Assembly: GCA_019044685.2 (NCBI GenBank)
Contig: JAGTXX020000004.1
Coordinates: 62,001 to 126,000, forward strand
Direction of reading: 5' to 3'
DNA: 64,000 bases
Source of the DNA: Nannochloris sp. 'desiccata'
Taxonomy: Eukaryota > Chlorophyta > Trebouxiophyceae > Chlorellales > Chlorellaceae
The notes below the pieces were generated by a model. It searched no databases. It saw only the letters and a list, made by a program, of their open reading frames with translations, and had not been told where the DNA came from. Positions 1 to 13,691 of the stretch are shown here, piece after piece (the stretch's first letter is position 1; the number at the start of each line of letters is the position of its first letter). The position numbers and the translations under genes were made by a program.

Positions 1-524
1 GTACCCATCATAAGAGAGTATACAATTAAGTAGTTGTTGCGAAAGGCAAGGAACTCATTAGACGCTCCAACGTGCTTGTTATCATTTCCGATCCGGTTCC
101 CATACTCTAAGACAGCTGCTAATAAGGCTTGAAACCCAAACAGCATCATATAAAAGGTCTCCATGGTGTCTTTGTTTGTCTACGTTTGTATTCAAAAGAA
201 TTCACTAAGCTTTCAGAGTATAACCTTAAATCAATTGCAAAAATAATCTTCCAGGGGAACCTAGAGAGCCTAGCACTCGCAAATTCAATGTGTCAAATCT
301 CAATATTTGCAGAATTCGATGAATAAGAATAGCCCGGGGAAGTTTCTCTATAAATAATGTTTCGAGAGAGAGAGAGGGAAAATACTGGGGAAATTCACAA
401 CCCGTAAACTTCAAAGTTCGGCATCAAACACATCTGCTTTCTTTATAAATAAATTACGAAAACACCATCGCAGCGGCTCACACAGCAACTTTCCTATGAA
501 CTCCTAAATTATTGTAAAATTGTA
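1..524. other. Intergenic, upstream of tRNA dimethylallyltransferase gene
   Basis: No convincing coding region. Reading frames in both directions are short and start from TTG codons. The last 100 bases probably hold the promoter and 5' leader of the gene that starts at 525. Confidence 0.5.
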
Positions 525-2085
525 ATGCGAGTGATCACTAGATGCGACCGTGCTTTTATTCGCTGCCTCCATTTCAGACGTCCCGTTCAACACAGACTCT
601 TCGCGAGTATAGCTGCCATGTCAGCAATAGCAACAAATCACACTCTCCAGCCCTCGGCCAAACCTAAAGTCTTGGTCATCACTGGGCCGACAGCGGTCGG
701 CAAGACTGCTATTTCTCTAACTTTAGCAGAGCGATTGAATGGAGAAATCATTAGTGCAGACTCAGTACAAGTATACAAAGCCCTAGATATTGGATCTGAC
801 AAGGTAGAATAGATGTTTAATCTAATTTTGGAAATAAAGGTTTCCAATATTTTCCCGCTTGTCCCTCGCTATTTTTTATTAATATCTCCCTGACCCATTT
901 CTTTTTCCTTTGCAGATCTCGGTTGCTGAACGTCGCAACATCCCACATCATTTGCTCGACGTATTCGATCCTAAAGATGAATTCTCAGCTGGTCAGTTCT
1001 ACTCACTTGCACGTGCCGCCACTGCTGACATCCTATCTCGAGGAAAAACTCCAATCGTAGTGGGGGGGACTGGATTTTATCTACGTTGGTATATTTTAGG
1101 AAAGCCATCAACCCCACCAGCTAGTAAAGATAGTGAAGCTGCTGCTGAAGCTGCTCTTGCCAAAGCTTGGGCAGATGCTCTACAAGAAAAAAATCAAAAG
1201 AAAAATTCTTCTTCAGAATCTTTGACCGAGGAAGAAAAGTGGAATGCCGGGGTTAATTTAATTAAAAATCTAGGAGATATCGAGTCTGCAGATAGATTAC
1301 GTAATGAATCTAACAACTATTATCGGCTTCAACGAGTAGTGGATATCTTATTACAATCACCTGGCAAAACTCTTAGAGATTTAAATTTAAATGAAGCGGC
1401 ACCCCTCGATTTTGATTTTCGATGTTATTTTTTGACTCGTCCTAGAATTGAGCTCTATAGAAGGATAGATTCTAGAGTAGAAGATATGGTAGCTAGTGGA
1501 GTTATAGCTGAAACGAGTAGAGAATTGTTAAAAAAGGGGCTACAAGCGAATCGCAACTGCAGTACACGAGCAATTGGATACCGACAAGTTTTAGAATATC
1601 TAGATAAAGCTAAAACTAACACCATTATTAAAAATAAAAATATCGCGGCGCCTATTATTCCTCTTAGTGAATCTGGTATTGTCGAATTAGCGCGTAATAT
1701 TCAAACTGCCTCGAGGCAGCTATGTCATAAACAACTTTCTTGGTTTCGAGATGATCCTTTGTTCAAGTGGATTGATGCATCCCAGGGTCAAAAAGAAACT
1801 GTTGATCAAATTTTGGAATTATACAAAACACCAGCGCATCAAGGTGGCTGTGGTGCGCAGTTTAATGGAGGGAGATTGAGCAAAGAAGAAGAGAAATTGA
1901 TGAAACAGTATGTGACAAAGTTTGAGAAACTGGTGCCTGGGAGTGACGGAATAAAGAATGCGTTGACTGAAGCGAAAGAGGCTTTGAGGGGTCATAGTAG
2001 TGGAAATATGAGTGGGGAAAATGAGGGTGAAGAGGGGCTCAAGAGCTCTTTAGAGGAGCCTGTTTTAAAGCGGAGTAAAAAGTAG
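525..2085 (+). CDS. IPT: tRNA dimethylallyltransferase (MiaA/Mod5/IPT family), 2 exons
   Basis: Transfers a dimethylallyl group to adenosine 37 of UNN-decoding tRNAs (family knowledge). Exons 525-803 and 916-2085 give 482 aa; the intron runs from GTAGAA to TTTGCAG. The P-loop GPTAVGKT is at residues 54-61, followed by the family block [11 protein letters not shown] and, at the exon join, [15 protein letters not shown]. The middle region carries [11 protein letters not shown] and the later block RAIGYRQ. There are two in-frame ATGs, 525 and 618; the 31 residues between them are Arg-rich with one acid, like an organellar presequence, so the longer form may go to mitochondria or plastid and the shorter to the cytosol, as known for yeast MOD5. 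The Lys/Glu-rich tail shows no C2H2 zinc finger. Family call is firm, targeting is inference. Confidence 0.92.
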
Positions 2086-2159
2086 TTCTCAAGTTTTCGA
2101 GTTTTTTTACAGTCAAAATTTGCAAGAGAAGGCAATTCTCTTAGTATTTAAATTTAATA

Positions 2160-2882
2160 TTAGCAAGGTTTAGATGGGAGAATAGAGGTAGAGACTAGCC
2201 ATGCTACTACAGGGCATCCTGTTATCCATACTATTATAAAGATGAATTTCAGAAGCGAGGTGCCCTTTGCTTTTTGAGCGTGGCAGACGGCTCGAGTGCT
2301 TGGAAGGTGAACGACGACAATTCCGCGCAGTTTCTCCTCTTGTTGCTTGGTGTTTCCAGGCTTCTCCCTGTTCAGAGAAGAAATGTAGACGTTTGTTTGA
2401 TTTGCAGTTCTATGCGAGGTGTGCAAAGTCAAGGTAGCAAGCTGGTGCTGCATAGAATTCGTATCTGGCACCTTTCTGCTGGTAGGGGATGCCCATAAAG
2501 GGAAGAATTCGCTGCCTGTGGTAGCTTGGCATTTATTGGAGCATGATATCTTAGCTTGATACTTTTCTGTATCTTCTGAAGCTACAGTCAGTGTATTCCA
2601 GGGACGCAGGGGAGCTCGCAAAGGAGGAGGAGCAGCTTGCACAGGAAGAGCGCTCGAGGTGCTGTTGGTTGGCTCGACAATGACGGTGCACTTGCCTGCG
2701 CATCCTGGCGCTATTTTTGCATGAAACAAAATAATAATATTATGCATCCCAAGGTGGGGGTTTGCAGCGGGTGGGTTAGAAGCCTGAGCTGCTGTAGCCA
2801 ACCTGCTGCGGATAGAGCATAGTGCGAAAGCTGAAAGCAGCGCAAGGCTCGAAAGATTGAGTTTTAAGAGGTGCCTTGCCAT
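2160..2882 (-). CDS. Hypothetical membrane or secreted protein, 240 aa
   Basis: Single open frame with a true ATG. The first 32 residues look like a signal peptide (basic start, then LSSLALLSAFALCSI). A second hydrophobic stretch lies near the C-terminus (KFIFIIVWITGCPVVAWLV), which would give a type I membrane topology. The middle is Ser/Thr/Pro-rich with scattered cysteines. I recognise no family. It converges on the preceding tRNA-modifying gene with a 74-bp gap and diverges from the next gene. No obvious introns are needed, but an intron cannot be excluded, and the frame could be chance. Confidence 0.45.
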   Translation of the reverse strand: MARHLLKLNLSSLALLSAFALCSIRSRLATAAQASNPPAANPHLGMHNIIILFHAKIAPGCAGKCTVIVEPTNSTSSALPVQAAPPPLRAPLRPWNTLTVASEDTEKYQAKISCSNKCQATTGSEFFPLWASPTSRKVPDTNSMQHQLATLTLHTSHRTANQTNVYISSLNREKPGNTKQQEEKLRGIVVVHLPSTRAVCHAQKAKGTSLLKFIFIIVWITGCPVVAWLVSTSILPSKPC

Positions 2883-3207
2883 TTCTATTGTTTATTATAA
2901 TTTCAAATTCATTATTTTACATACAAAATAGAGAAAATAACGGCCGAAAACGTTAAAACATGCAATAACCCTGATCTGCTTCGCCTGCTTTGACCGTCGC
3001 AGAAAACTTCAGAAATTATAAGCGAAGGTTTCTCTTCTAGACATCTTTACTACTTTCCATATAAATTTTAGGGCACTTGTTTATCCAAGCAGCAATCAGT
3101 ATATTTTCTGCTGGGTGCACCTTAGTGCAGCGCTTCTCTTTTCTGCGGAGCTCTCGCAAGCTCGCTTACCCTTCCTCTTCTTCACTCGTCCGACAAAGGT
3201 ATTTCCG
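2883..3207. promoter_or_regulatory. Divergent intergenic region
   Basis: 325 bp between two divergent unrecognised genes. No specific motif could be assigned. The frame of the right-hand gene stays open upstream of its ATG to a GTG at 3115, so part of this region could be a 5' exon. Confidence 0.3.
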
Positions 3208-3828
3208 ATGCTTGCGTGGAGAGGAGGTAGGCGAAGGCTTGTTAGAGAGCAGAAAGCCCGTCGTAAGCTTGAAGGTGTCTTCAATGCTGCTGCAAAACTC
3301 TCGAAACCTGTTTCTCGCCCCAAAAAGCCAGCAACTATCGAAGACCTGGATCAGCAGTTCAGAGCGCTTCGCACCAAACCAAACCCCGAAGAACCAAAGC
3401 TTTCTGGGAAAACGCTGCAGAACAGCGAGCCTACTTCTGAAGCAGCGGAAGTAGCAGAAGCAGCCCAAGCTTCTCCTCAGAATTTTCGAGCTCTGCCTGC
3501 TTTCCCGAGCCTTGGCAACACCACCACCGCAAGAACGGGCGTTTCTCTCGACATTCTGGCCATTCAAGGCGCTCCTAATAACCTGAACAAAAACTTCAAA
3601 AGTCCTGCTGAAGAAAATGAAAAAAACCTGGCTTTGAAAAGGAACCGTCGTCTTCACCCTCCCTCCGTTTGGAAGACGCAGGCGTCTGCTGCTACTTCTT
3701 CTAAAAGCAAGCAGGTCTCTGAAGAAGACAAAACTTATGCCCAGATCAAACGAGGTTACCAATTCCATACGAATACTGCCATGGTAAATGATAATAACGA
3801 TGTAGAACCTATGTGTCTTGAGCTTTGA
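3208..3828 (+). CDS. Hypothetical basic protein, about 206 aa
   Basis: Starts at the first in-frame ATG (3208); the frame is open further upstream but without an ATG, so an upstream exon is possible. The N-terminus is strongly basic (WRGGRRRLVREQKARRK). The middle is Ala/Glu/Pro-rich and the C-terminus acidic, ending NDNNDVEPMCLEL. Low-complexity composition suggests a nuclear or RNA-binding role, but this is speculation. No domain recognised. Confidence 0.45.
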   Translation: MLAWRGGRRRLVREQKARRKLEGVFNAAAKLSKPVSRPKKPATIEDLDQQFRALRTKPNPEEPKLSGKTLQNSEPTSEAAEVAEAAQASPQNFRALPAFPSLGNTTTARTGVSLDILAIQGAPNNLNKNFKSPAEENEKNLALKRNRRLHPPSVWKTQASAATSSKSKQVSEEDKTYAQIKRGYQFHTNTAMVNDNNDVEPMCLEL

Positions 3829-4084
3829 AAATTATCCTTTTCTGTGAAAACACCACGCGTTTCCTCCTTTAGCAAAGCCTTTTTTTTTATATCGATATAT
3901 AGTTTATTCACAATCTACTACGTATGCCCATTCTGATGTAATAAATCCATCTATTCAGAAACAAAATATACAAAAGAAGAAGGAAAGATATTCGCACAAG
4001 AAACAACAACAGTAGGATACCATTTTCTCAAACACCACATCTCCTCGTTTCCACTTTTCTCTCTCAGAAAGAAATCTCTCCCTT

Positions 4085-5237
4085 CTAAAGCAACCCTCTT
4101 TCTGTCATCACCTTCTTCATTAACGCACCCATCTGTGCAGGAGACCTCGTCACAGCGACTCCAGCACCCTCCAGTGCATCAATCTTATCAGTAGCTGTTC
4201 CTTTGCCTCCAGATATAATTGCACCTGCATGACCCATTCGTCTTCCAGGAGGGGCAGTCAACCCAGCAATAAAACTCACAACAGGTTTCTTGGTGCCACT
4301 CTGTTTGATGAACTCAGCTGCTTCTTCTTCTGCAGATCCTCCAATCTCACCAATCATAATAATACCTTCTGTTTGAGGATCGTTGACGAACTTCTCCAAG
4401 CAATCTACAAAGTTGGTGCCGTTGAAGGGATCACCTCCGATTCCAATAACTGTGCTTTGACCAAGACCTTCATTCGTTGTTTGGAATACTGCTTCATATG
4501 TCAGCGTTCCTGATCGAGACACGATACCAATACGACCGGGTGTATGGATATATCCTGGCATAATTCCAATTTTGCATTCACCTGGTTTTATGATCCCAGG
4601 GCAATTAGGCCCGATCAATCTCGTTTTATTTTGTTCACTCATAATTTTCTTTACTTTGACCATATCATGTTGCGGAATACCTTCAGTGATACAGACAACC
4701 AGGTCCATTTCTGCTTCGACAGCTTCCAGGATGGCGGCAGCTGCAAAGGGGGGAGGGACGTATATAGCAGTGGCATTGGCACCAGTGGCATCTTTAGCCT
4801 CTTGCACTGTGTTAAACACAGGGAGCCCAAGGTGAGTTGTACCTCCTTTTTTAGGGGTAACACCACCAACCATTTTTGTACCGTATTGGATAGCTTGTTC
4901 AGAGTGGAAGCTTCCATTTTTACCGGTGAACCCTTGAACGATAACTTTGGTGTTTTTGTCGACAAAGACGGCAGGCTCTGGGGACTGGGTGCTAAAGAGC
5001 CTTGAAGTGGAGAGTGAAGTTGCAGAAGAGAAGAGAGCTTCGCTGAGAAAAGTACTGGTAATAGCAGTGTTGGCCGGACGCAGGCATCTATAGAGAGGGA
5101 AAGAAAACAGGGAAGCAGGAGTGGTGAGGAACGATAAAAAAGAAAGATGACGACAAGATGCCTTTGAGAATAGTGAGAGAAATAGCGTGATCCATTCTGT
5201 AAGCTTTCAAAATCATTTACCTTGCTAGGCTCCGCAT
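4085..5237 (-). CDS. SUCLG1: Succinyl-CoA ligase alpha subunit, mitochondrial, 2 exons
   Basis: TCA-cycle enzyme that makes ATP or GTP from succinyl-CoA with a beta subunit (family knowledge). Exon 1 is only 17 bp (5221-5237, MRSLA plus part of an Arg codon); the intron runs GTAAATG to CTATAG; exon 2 is 4085-5087. Total 339 aa. The first 45 or so residues are Ser/Thr/Arg-rich without acids until late, a good mitochondrial presequence. The CoA-binding start [15 protein letters not shown], the [15 protein letters not shown] block and the phosphohistidine motif [10 protein letters not shown] (His about 292) are all present. Length fits the family. Divergent from the ICln gene with 319 bp between starts. 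Confidence 0.95.
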
Positions 5238-5556
5238 TCTAACAAGTGAATATTTTCAGGAGTAGGCTTGTTCAAGGGTTTTTCTACAAACAATGATTTG
5301 TTCAAAATAGAGAATCAAACAGCGGTCTTTGCTGCAAACCCTTATCGTATATCACTGCCAGAGGTGGCCTTATGCTTTTAAAAATTTTAAATGGGGCCTT
5401 GGGTAGTGGACGAGGATGAATAATTGAAGTTGAAAAGAAGAAAAAAAGGAAAGAAATGGAAACAAAAACAGGGAATGGCTTTAAGATGAATGCAAGCCTT
5501 TTGCAAATGGCATATTTGATTGATATATAAACTCTCTTGAGAAAGTCGAAATCGGC
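5238..5556. promoter_or_regulatory. Divergent region between SUCLG1 and ICln genes
   Basis: 319 bp separating the two ATGs, which point away from each other. Probably carries both promoters. No motif assigned beyond an AT-rich stretch just upstream of 5557. Confidence 0.4.
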
Positions 5557-6322
5557 ATGGATCTCGCACAGAGCTTTGGCTTAGCTGTGATCGATGCAGC
5601 TGGCAGAGACGCTAGCGGCAATCCTGTTTTAGAGGAAGGTGAATCTATTCTACAAACATTTAACGATGTTCAGCTTGTCATTGGTTCATCCAATGACCAA
5701 AAATCTGGCAAACTATGTATCGCAGAAGGGTCAGTTCAAAAATACTTGCACATGCATGCCTCTGATGATCAATTTAACTTTATGTCAAAGCCTTGATGAA
5801 ACTAATTCTTCCTAATTTATATACGATAATTACAGACGCGTTATTTGGCTCAGTTCCAATGACACTTCTCTAGGTTTCGCAGCAAATTTTGCTTCGATTA
5901 GCATGCATGCTATAGCGACTGACCCAGATAGTGTAGATAAGCCCTGTTTATATGTCCAATTAGATGTAGAAGAACCTGAAACTACTCTAGATGCTGGTGA
6001 CGATGATGGTGAAGATGCAGAAGGACCTGTATTTCCTGAACTTCGTTTTGTTCCTACCGACCCTGCTACCCTTGATGACATCTTTGATTCTTTCTGTAAA
6101 GGTGCTGAACGCAACCCAGATGCTGATGCAGAAGAAGAAAGCCAGGGGAGTCTATTCTTTGACCAATCTGAAGTGTTAGCTGGGGTTCTAGAAGCTGCAG
6201 AGATCGAAGAGGATGTAGACGAGCTGGTGGGAGAAGACCCAGACAGATTCGGTGATGCTGAAGATCGAAATGGTGGAGAAGAAGAAGGCAACCTTCCGAA
6301 GAGTGCTAATGGTAATATATAG
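5557..6322 (+). CDS. CLNS1A: ICln/pICln methylosome subunit, 2 exons
   Basis: pICln is the Sm-protein chaperone of the PRMT5 methylosome (family knowledge). Exons 5557-5729 and 5836-6322 give 219 aa; donor GTCAGT, acceptor TTACAG. The PH-like core is visible at the join: GKLCIAEG-RVIWLS, then SLGFAANFASISMHAIA and YVQLDVEE. It is followed by a strongly acidic tail with the helix LDDIFDSFCKGAE and a second acidic run to the end. That order (PH-like fold, acidic loops, C-terminal acidic region) is the ICln pattern and the length is normal. Confidence 0.9.
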
Positions 6323-7316
6323 CTACTTTTCTAAAAAAATGAATGAATACACGTATTAAACCTACCTTTACAATCATGAAAGGTAGGAAGGGTGGGTGCC
6401 CAAGGGTGATATATTTTCAATTTTCCTATTGTTTTTTTCTTTCTTCCCCGTCTTCTTCTCAAGATTATATTACTCTCTAGTGTTGTTATTACCGCCATTG
6501 ATGATTTTGATTTATATTCATGCGTGTCAAATGACGATGGACGACTGGTTTCCGGTCATTCTGTCACTGATTTTACCCAACCTAATCTTCTCTCTGAGGC
6601 GTTGAATAATAACAAGAAACCTACCTAACAATTTTGAGGTTTTCTCCGGGGGATTTGTTGTTCTTTGTGTTTGTTTTTCTATCGACTTACTTTAATGGCC
6701 GGGGATTAAGATCAATATATTTGCTACTCTTGAGTTACGACAGTGACGAAACCATTTTCCACCAAGATCGCTGAGGCCATTGAAGTAGATAACCAACTTC
6801 AAAATGCGTTTTTGTTTTTGTTGCTGTTGCACGGTGGCTCAGTCAAAAGACAACTTGATTGATTTAAGGACCTTCTTTTTGTTTGCTTACTTAGAAATAA
6901 CCTTTACTTCTCATTTTAAATCCATGCAGGACTCTACTTGTTTTGATTAAAGCTTGACTGACCTCCAATTAGGCAATGAAAACTTAACCTTGGGCTGCGG
7001 CAGTGATGATCAACTTGATGTGCAAGCTCTATGCTAATAAAAATATCTGAAAATTGTTGACCCTCCATTGTATCAAACTTTATATTTATAAACTCAGAAC
7101 TCAATCTTCTGCATGTAAGACTTGCTGTTAGCAGAAGAAACTTGCGTGCAAGAGGAACCTCGCCGTGCTGAGTGTGCTGTAAGTTTTGGTTGACGAATCC
7201 GTTTTCTAAACGTGACAAAATTCAAAAATTAGGTATATGACAAAATTGAGCTTAAAAAATGGCTATATAACTTAATTTGCATTCAACGAATGCTATAAAC
7301 TTATAGTTTTTAAATC
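6323..7316. other. Intergenic, about 1 kb
   Basis: AT-rich DNA between the ICln gene and THIC. Only short open frames, none with a recognisable family. No RNA gene recognised. The final 100 bases presumably include the THIC promoter; no thiamine-pyrophosphate aptamer consensus was seen. Confidence 0.45.
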
Positions 7317-9588
<2,272 letters not shown>

Positions 9589-9845
9589 AAAGTTCTTCTC
9601 AACTTTTTACAATTTTCCTTTTGAATGAAAAGGAAATCAACGCTATACTTCGATTGCTAAATAGTAGTAGATGGAAGAATGTAGATAATAGTAGTAGTTT
9701 TCAATTAAATCTCGACTTTTGTGTAAATTTTTAAAAATAAGAGTTAAACAGCCAAAGGCGGCCCGGGGGGGGGCGATCAATGTTCAGTCCTAAGCTTTCA
9801 TGAGAACAACAGAACCTGTGAAGGACAATCCTCTTTCTGTACAAA

Positions 9846-10911
9846 TTAGGAAACCACAATTTTGATGATCATACCACCATTGCAATGATCTCCATTCCCA
9901 ACAGGGCAGGCAAACCAGTATGTTCCTGTACTGCCAAATGTATACTCAGCAGTACCATCAGCCTCGGCTGCTTGAATCACTGAAATACCGTTGCTGGAGG
10001 TAGCTGTAAAGTCAGAGGGGCAAGAACCAGAGGGAATTCTATAGACTCCGTGGTTTCCAGACCATTTGAAAGTGATGACATCTCCTACAGAAGCAGTTTG
10101 TTCAGGGTACTGCTGGCCAAGGCGCCACGGATCGATGGCCAGCGTTTCTGGAAGAAAAGAGATATCAAGATAGAAGGTAAGAATATAATATATATATATA
10201 TATATTTATAGGTAGCTACGATAAAAGTACAAAGTGGTGATATAAAATAAAAGTCGACTATTAGCAGAGAGCAAAGAACGGCAACTGATCAAACAATAAA
10301 AAAGTTAAACCTACTACTGGCAGGTTGAGAGGAAACAGGAGTTCCAACAATAATAATAGTGCGTATATCGTCATCATCATTATCACGGCGATAATTGTAG
10401 TCGTAGTCATTGTTGTTGTCGCGCCAGCTACCCCCACGACGGCGGTTATCTCTCCAGCCATCGTTACCACTATAGCCTGCAATAGGAGGAAAAAATTGGG
10501 TGTCAGCATGTTATTCAGTAGATGATGAATGGAGAATGGAGGTGAAGGAAATGCAAAAAATAAACTACCTCTGCCAAGAGCGATGTCTTCAGGAGGAGAG
10601 AAATTTTCAGGGGATACAGAATCAATGATAAAGGCTTCTTGTTCAGGAGCAGGTGCCTCATCAGCGAGCAATTCACGACCAAGCGGACGCATACCTATAC
10701 AGAGAAAGAAATGTCTAGAAATTAAGAATCGCACTCTGGAAAGCTACAAAGTTGGATATGAAATGCCCAAGAAGTCGAGATTGAGAATAATTGACCAATA
10801 ATAAGATGCTTTGTTTAAGGAGGAGAACTCACCCAATGCAGGGGTCGTCATGGCGAGAATAGCCATTAAAGTAACAGGCAAGGTGATAGAATGCTTCATC
10901 ATGGTTAATTA
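9846..10911 (-). CDS. Secreted cupredoxin (phytocyanin/plastocyanin-like), 4 exons
   Basis: Exons in coding order 10833-10911, 10569-10694, 10315-10476 and 9846-10147, in phase, give 222 aa. Exon 1 is a signal peptide (MMKHSITLPVTLMAILAMTTPALG). Exon 2 is acidic; exon 3 is a low-complexity linker rich in Asp, Asn, Arg and Tyr; exon 4 is the copper domain. There WSGNHGVYRIPSG, then YWFACPVGNGDHCNGGM, give the type I copper ligands His155, Cys203, His210 and Met215. Cys165 and Cys211 may form the usual disulphide. Likely an extracellular or lumenal electron carrier or copper protein; the partner is unknown. It diverges from the AMT1 gene. An intron contains a short TA microsatellite near 10190. 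Confidence 0.85.
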
Positions 10912-11435
10912 AGGCAGGTGTGAAGGAGGGTGAGGTTAGGTGAGCTTTATACCTCTTGCTTGTGTTGCAGCAAGAGAATCGTTGGCCCAAAGAGTGTGTC
11001 CAAGGCAGTGAGTTCAACTTTGAAGTTGCAGAATATATCTGCTGAAGGATCTTTTGAATATAAAACATAAAACAATGATCGTCAAGGGGAAAAAAGCTCG
11101 CCTTTTATCATGGTAGAACAACCTGCCAGGAACATTGGCTACCTCCGATCAGCTGCTGTCAGCTGCGTTCGCCTTCAAACCCGCATCAGCTCAAGACTAT
11201 TTTCTTTGGCAACATAACAAGCTTTGCTGAGCTCCTGCCTAGAGTCTTCGCAAATACCGGTGAGACCGGTGATGTCCTTCCGAGGGCTGCAGCTGGTGTT
11301 GCCAGTTTCATGCTTCCGAAGGCTTCTTTCTTCCTCAGCACCCCCACATGCAGCACCTGATTTGTTCAAGATCAAAAGCGAAAGGCATGTGCTTTATTAG
11401 TTCCTAATAATTAAGTTATTCAGATAATCCTACCC
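10912..11435. promoter_or_regulatory. Divergent region between cupredoxin and AMT1 genes
   Basis: 524 bp between two start codons pointing apart. No gene supported; a short minus-strand frame at 11175-11375 has no recognisable content. Presumably holds both promoters. Confidence 0.35.
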
Positions 11436-13691
11436 ATGTCGGCAAATACTAGTATGCCGGGCCCAGGGGCTGCAGGCTCCGCTGGAGAGATGAATTTCTT
11501 ACCAATCGAAAGTATCTCCGATATAAATGTCGGTGAGCAAACGTAGAGGCAATCGGTGTCCGAAACATGTATTCTATATACATGGTGTCCCCTGACTTCA
11601 GTTTGAATCTTATTTGCACTCATTTTTTGCTCAAATTTACCATCGCCAGTAGCAATGCCTGCCGCATTGTCCCATTGAACGGCTCTTAGAGCTTTAGATG
11701 ACAACAGCATGACATTCTTCATGCAGGATTTACGCTCTTCTCTGCGTATTTGGTATTTTTCATGCAAGTAAGCTTTTAAAAACTAGCCGCCGCTGCCGCT
11801 TGGCAGTTGTGGGTCCTCACCACTCATTTAATGCAGATTTAAATACAGCAAGCTGCATATTTTATCCAAGTAGACCACAGTGACAATATGACTCAATGAT
11901 CCAAATTCTCCTATTCTCCTTGCTTTCCTTCTATTCCAGGCAGGTTTTGCGATGCTTTCGGCCGGCAGCGTCCGTGCTAAAAATGCAAAAAATATCATCC
12001 TTTTGAATTTATTAGATGCCTGCTTTGGCTGCTTTGCATGGTACGCCACAGGGTACGCCTTCGCCTTTGGTGACCCTGTTTTTAACGAAGACACAGGCAC
12101 CTTTCCTTGGCACAACCCCTTCATAGGCCATAAATACTTCTTCCAGGCAGACATGCCACGCACCGACCTCGTGAAATGGTTTTTTCAATTCACGTTTGCC
12201 GCTACTGCAGCAACAATTGTTTCCGGTGCCGTCGCAGAACGGTGTCGCTTTGAATCATACATTTGCTACAACTTAATTTTAGTGGCATTCGTCTACCCAG
12301 TAGTAGCGCACTGGGTATGGTCCCCCTTTGGCTGGATGTCAGCCTTGAGAACTGAAAACACGGCATCTGGTGGTTACACTTTGTTGTTTGGCACCGGTGT
12401 ATATGATTTCGCGGGCGATGGCCCTGTTCATATGGTTGGTGGATTTGCTTCTTTGGTAGGTGCCTGGGTACTGGGCCCGCGTATAGGCAGATTCGATGCA
12501 GATGGTACTCCCGTTGATATGCCCGGTCACAATGCGAGTTTGACCTTATTAGGTGTATTTTTACTCTGGTTTGGATGGTTTGGGTTTAACCCTGGTAGTA
12601 CAAACGCGATTTTGATGCCTACAACTGATCCTGCTGCGTTTCTGCCCGGATATTCTTCAATTGCTGCTTCGATAGCAGTGAATACGACCGTGTCGGCGGC
12701 AGCTGCAACTATTTCTACTTTGTTTGTTGCTATGATACACACGTATGGATCTGTGCGCGTTGTTGTATGGGATCTGATAATTGCTGGAAACGGTGCTCTA
12801 GCTGGATTGGTCGCTATTACAGGTCCCTGTGCCTTTGTAGATACATGGGCAGCATGGATCATCGGCCTTGTTGCCGGAGCTTTATACTACACAGCTTCGA
12901 AAATTATTTTATTTAAACTGAAAATTGATGATCCATTGGATGCGATCGCTGTTCATGCTGTTTCTGGAATGTGGGGCATGATTGCTGGTGCTTTATTCTC
13001 GTCTTCTGATTTAGTAAGCGAATGGTACGGACCAGTACCTGGGTCAATTAGCACAGTCGATATGACTGGTACCCCTGATAGTAGTGCAGCAGTAGAGTCT
13101 GTACCGAGACCATATGGGTTGTTTATGGGTGGTGGCGGTGCCCTTCTCGGGGCGCATGTACTTTATATTCTCGTCATTGCTTTTTGGACGATGGGCATCA
13201 TGTACCCTTTCTTTTTAATTTTATACAAAAGTGGAATCATGAGGGTACCACCTGAAGCGGAAGCTGCGGGTTTGGATGTATCATATCATGGAGGGAGTAG
13301 TTATCCTGGACATCGTGAAGAGATGGCAGGCAACAACGGCATCAGAAATGGAGCGCAAGGTAATGGCGCGAAGAGTGGGCTAGCAAAGAGTGATTCTGAA
13401 GCGCAGTTACTGATGATGGATCATGCTATACAGGAAGCGTTGAAAGAAGTAGAGAAAAGAGGATGGCAGCCACCTATTACAGGAAAGATGGTCCAACAAG
13501 AAATTGGGGGTGAATATGGTGGCGATGGGACAATAATGCATCCATCACAAAGTTTAGCTGATATTAGGGCAGCCGTGCAGCAGAACTATACAACAAATTC
13601 TCCTCCCACACCTACTGGTGTTGGTGCTTCAGCAACAGGAAAATCTTCCAACAAGCTTTCGTCTTCGGTGCCTGAAGACTCTGTTGCTTAG
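11436..13691 (+). CDS. AMT1: Ammonium transporter, AMT1 type, 3 exons
   Basis: Membrane ammonium/ammonia channel-transporter of the Amt/MEP/Rh family. Exons 11436-11532, 11727-11767 and 11940-13691 give 629 aa. The tiny 41-bp exon 2 encodes the end of the first membrane helix (FTLFSAYLVFFMQ), joined to AGFAMLSAGSVRAKN of exon 3; continuity with AMT1 proteins fixes these splice sites. Family blocks seen: GAVAERCRFESYI, the pore region VHMVGGFASLVGAWVLGPR, WFGWFGFNPGS, NTTVSAAAATIS, and AVHAVSGMWGMIAGALF. After the last helix there is an unusually long cytosolic tail of about 150 residues, Gly/Ser/Asn-rich, possibly regulatory. Confidence 0.94.

Noticed and set aside
4544..5005. Plus-strand frames opposite SUCLG1
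   Set aside because: Shadows of a strongly conserved gene on the other strand.
6396..6605. Hydrophobic plus-strand frame between ICln and THIC genes
   Set aside because: T-rich DNA translated as Phe/Leu/Ile; no ATG-supported gene or splice structure.
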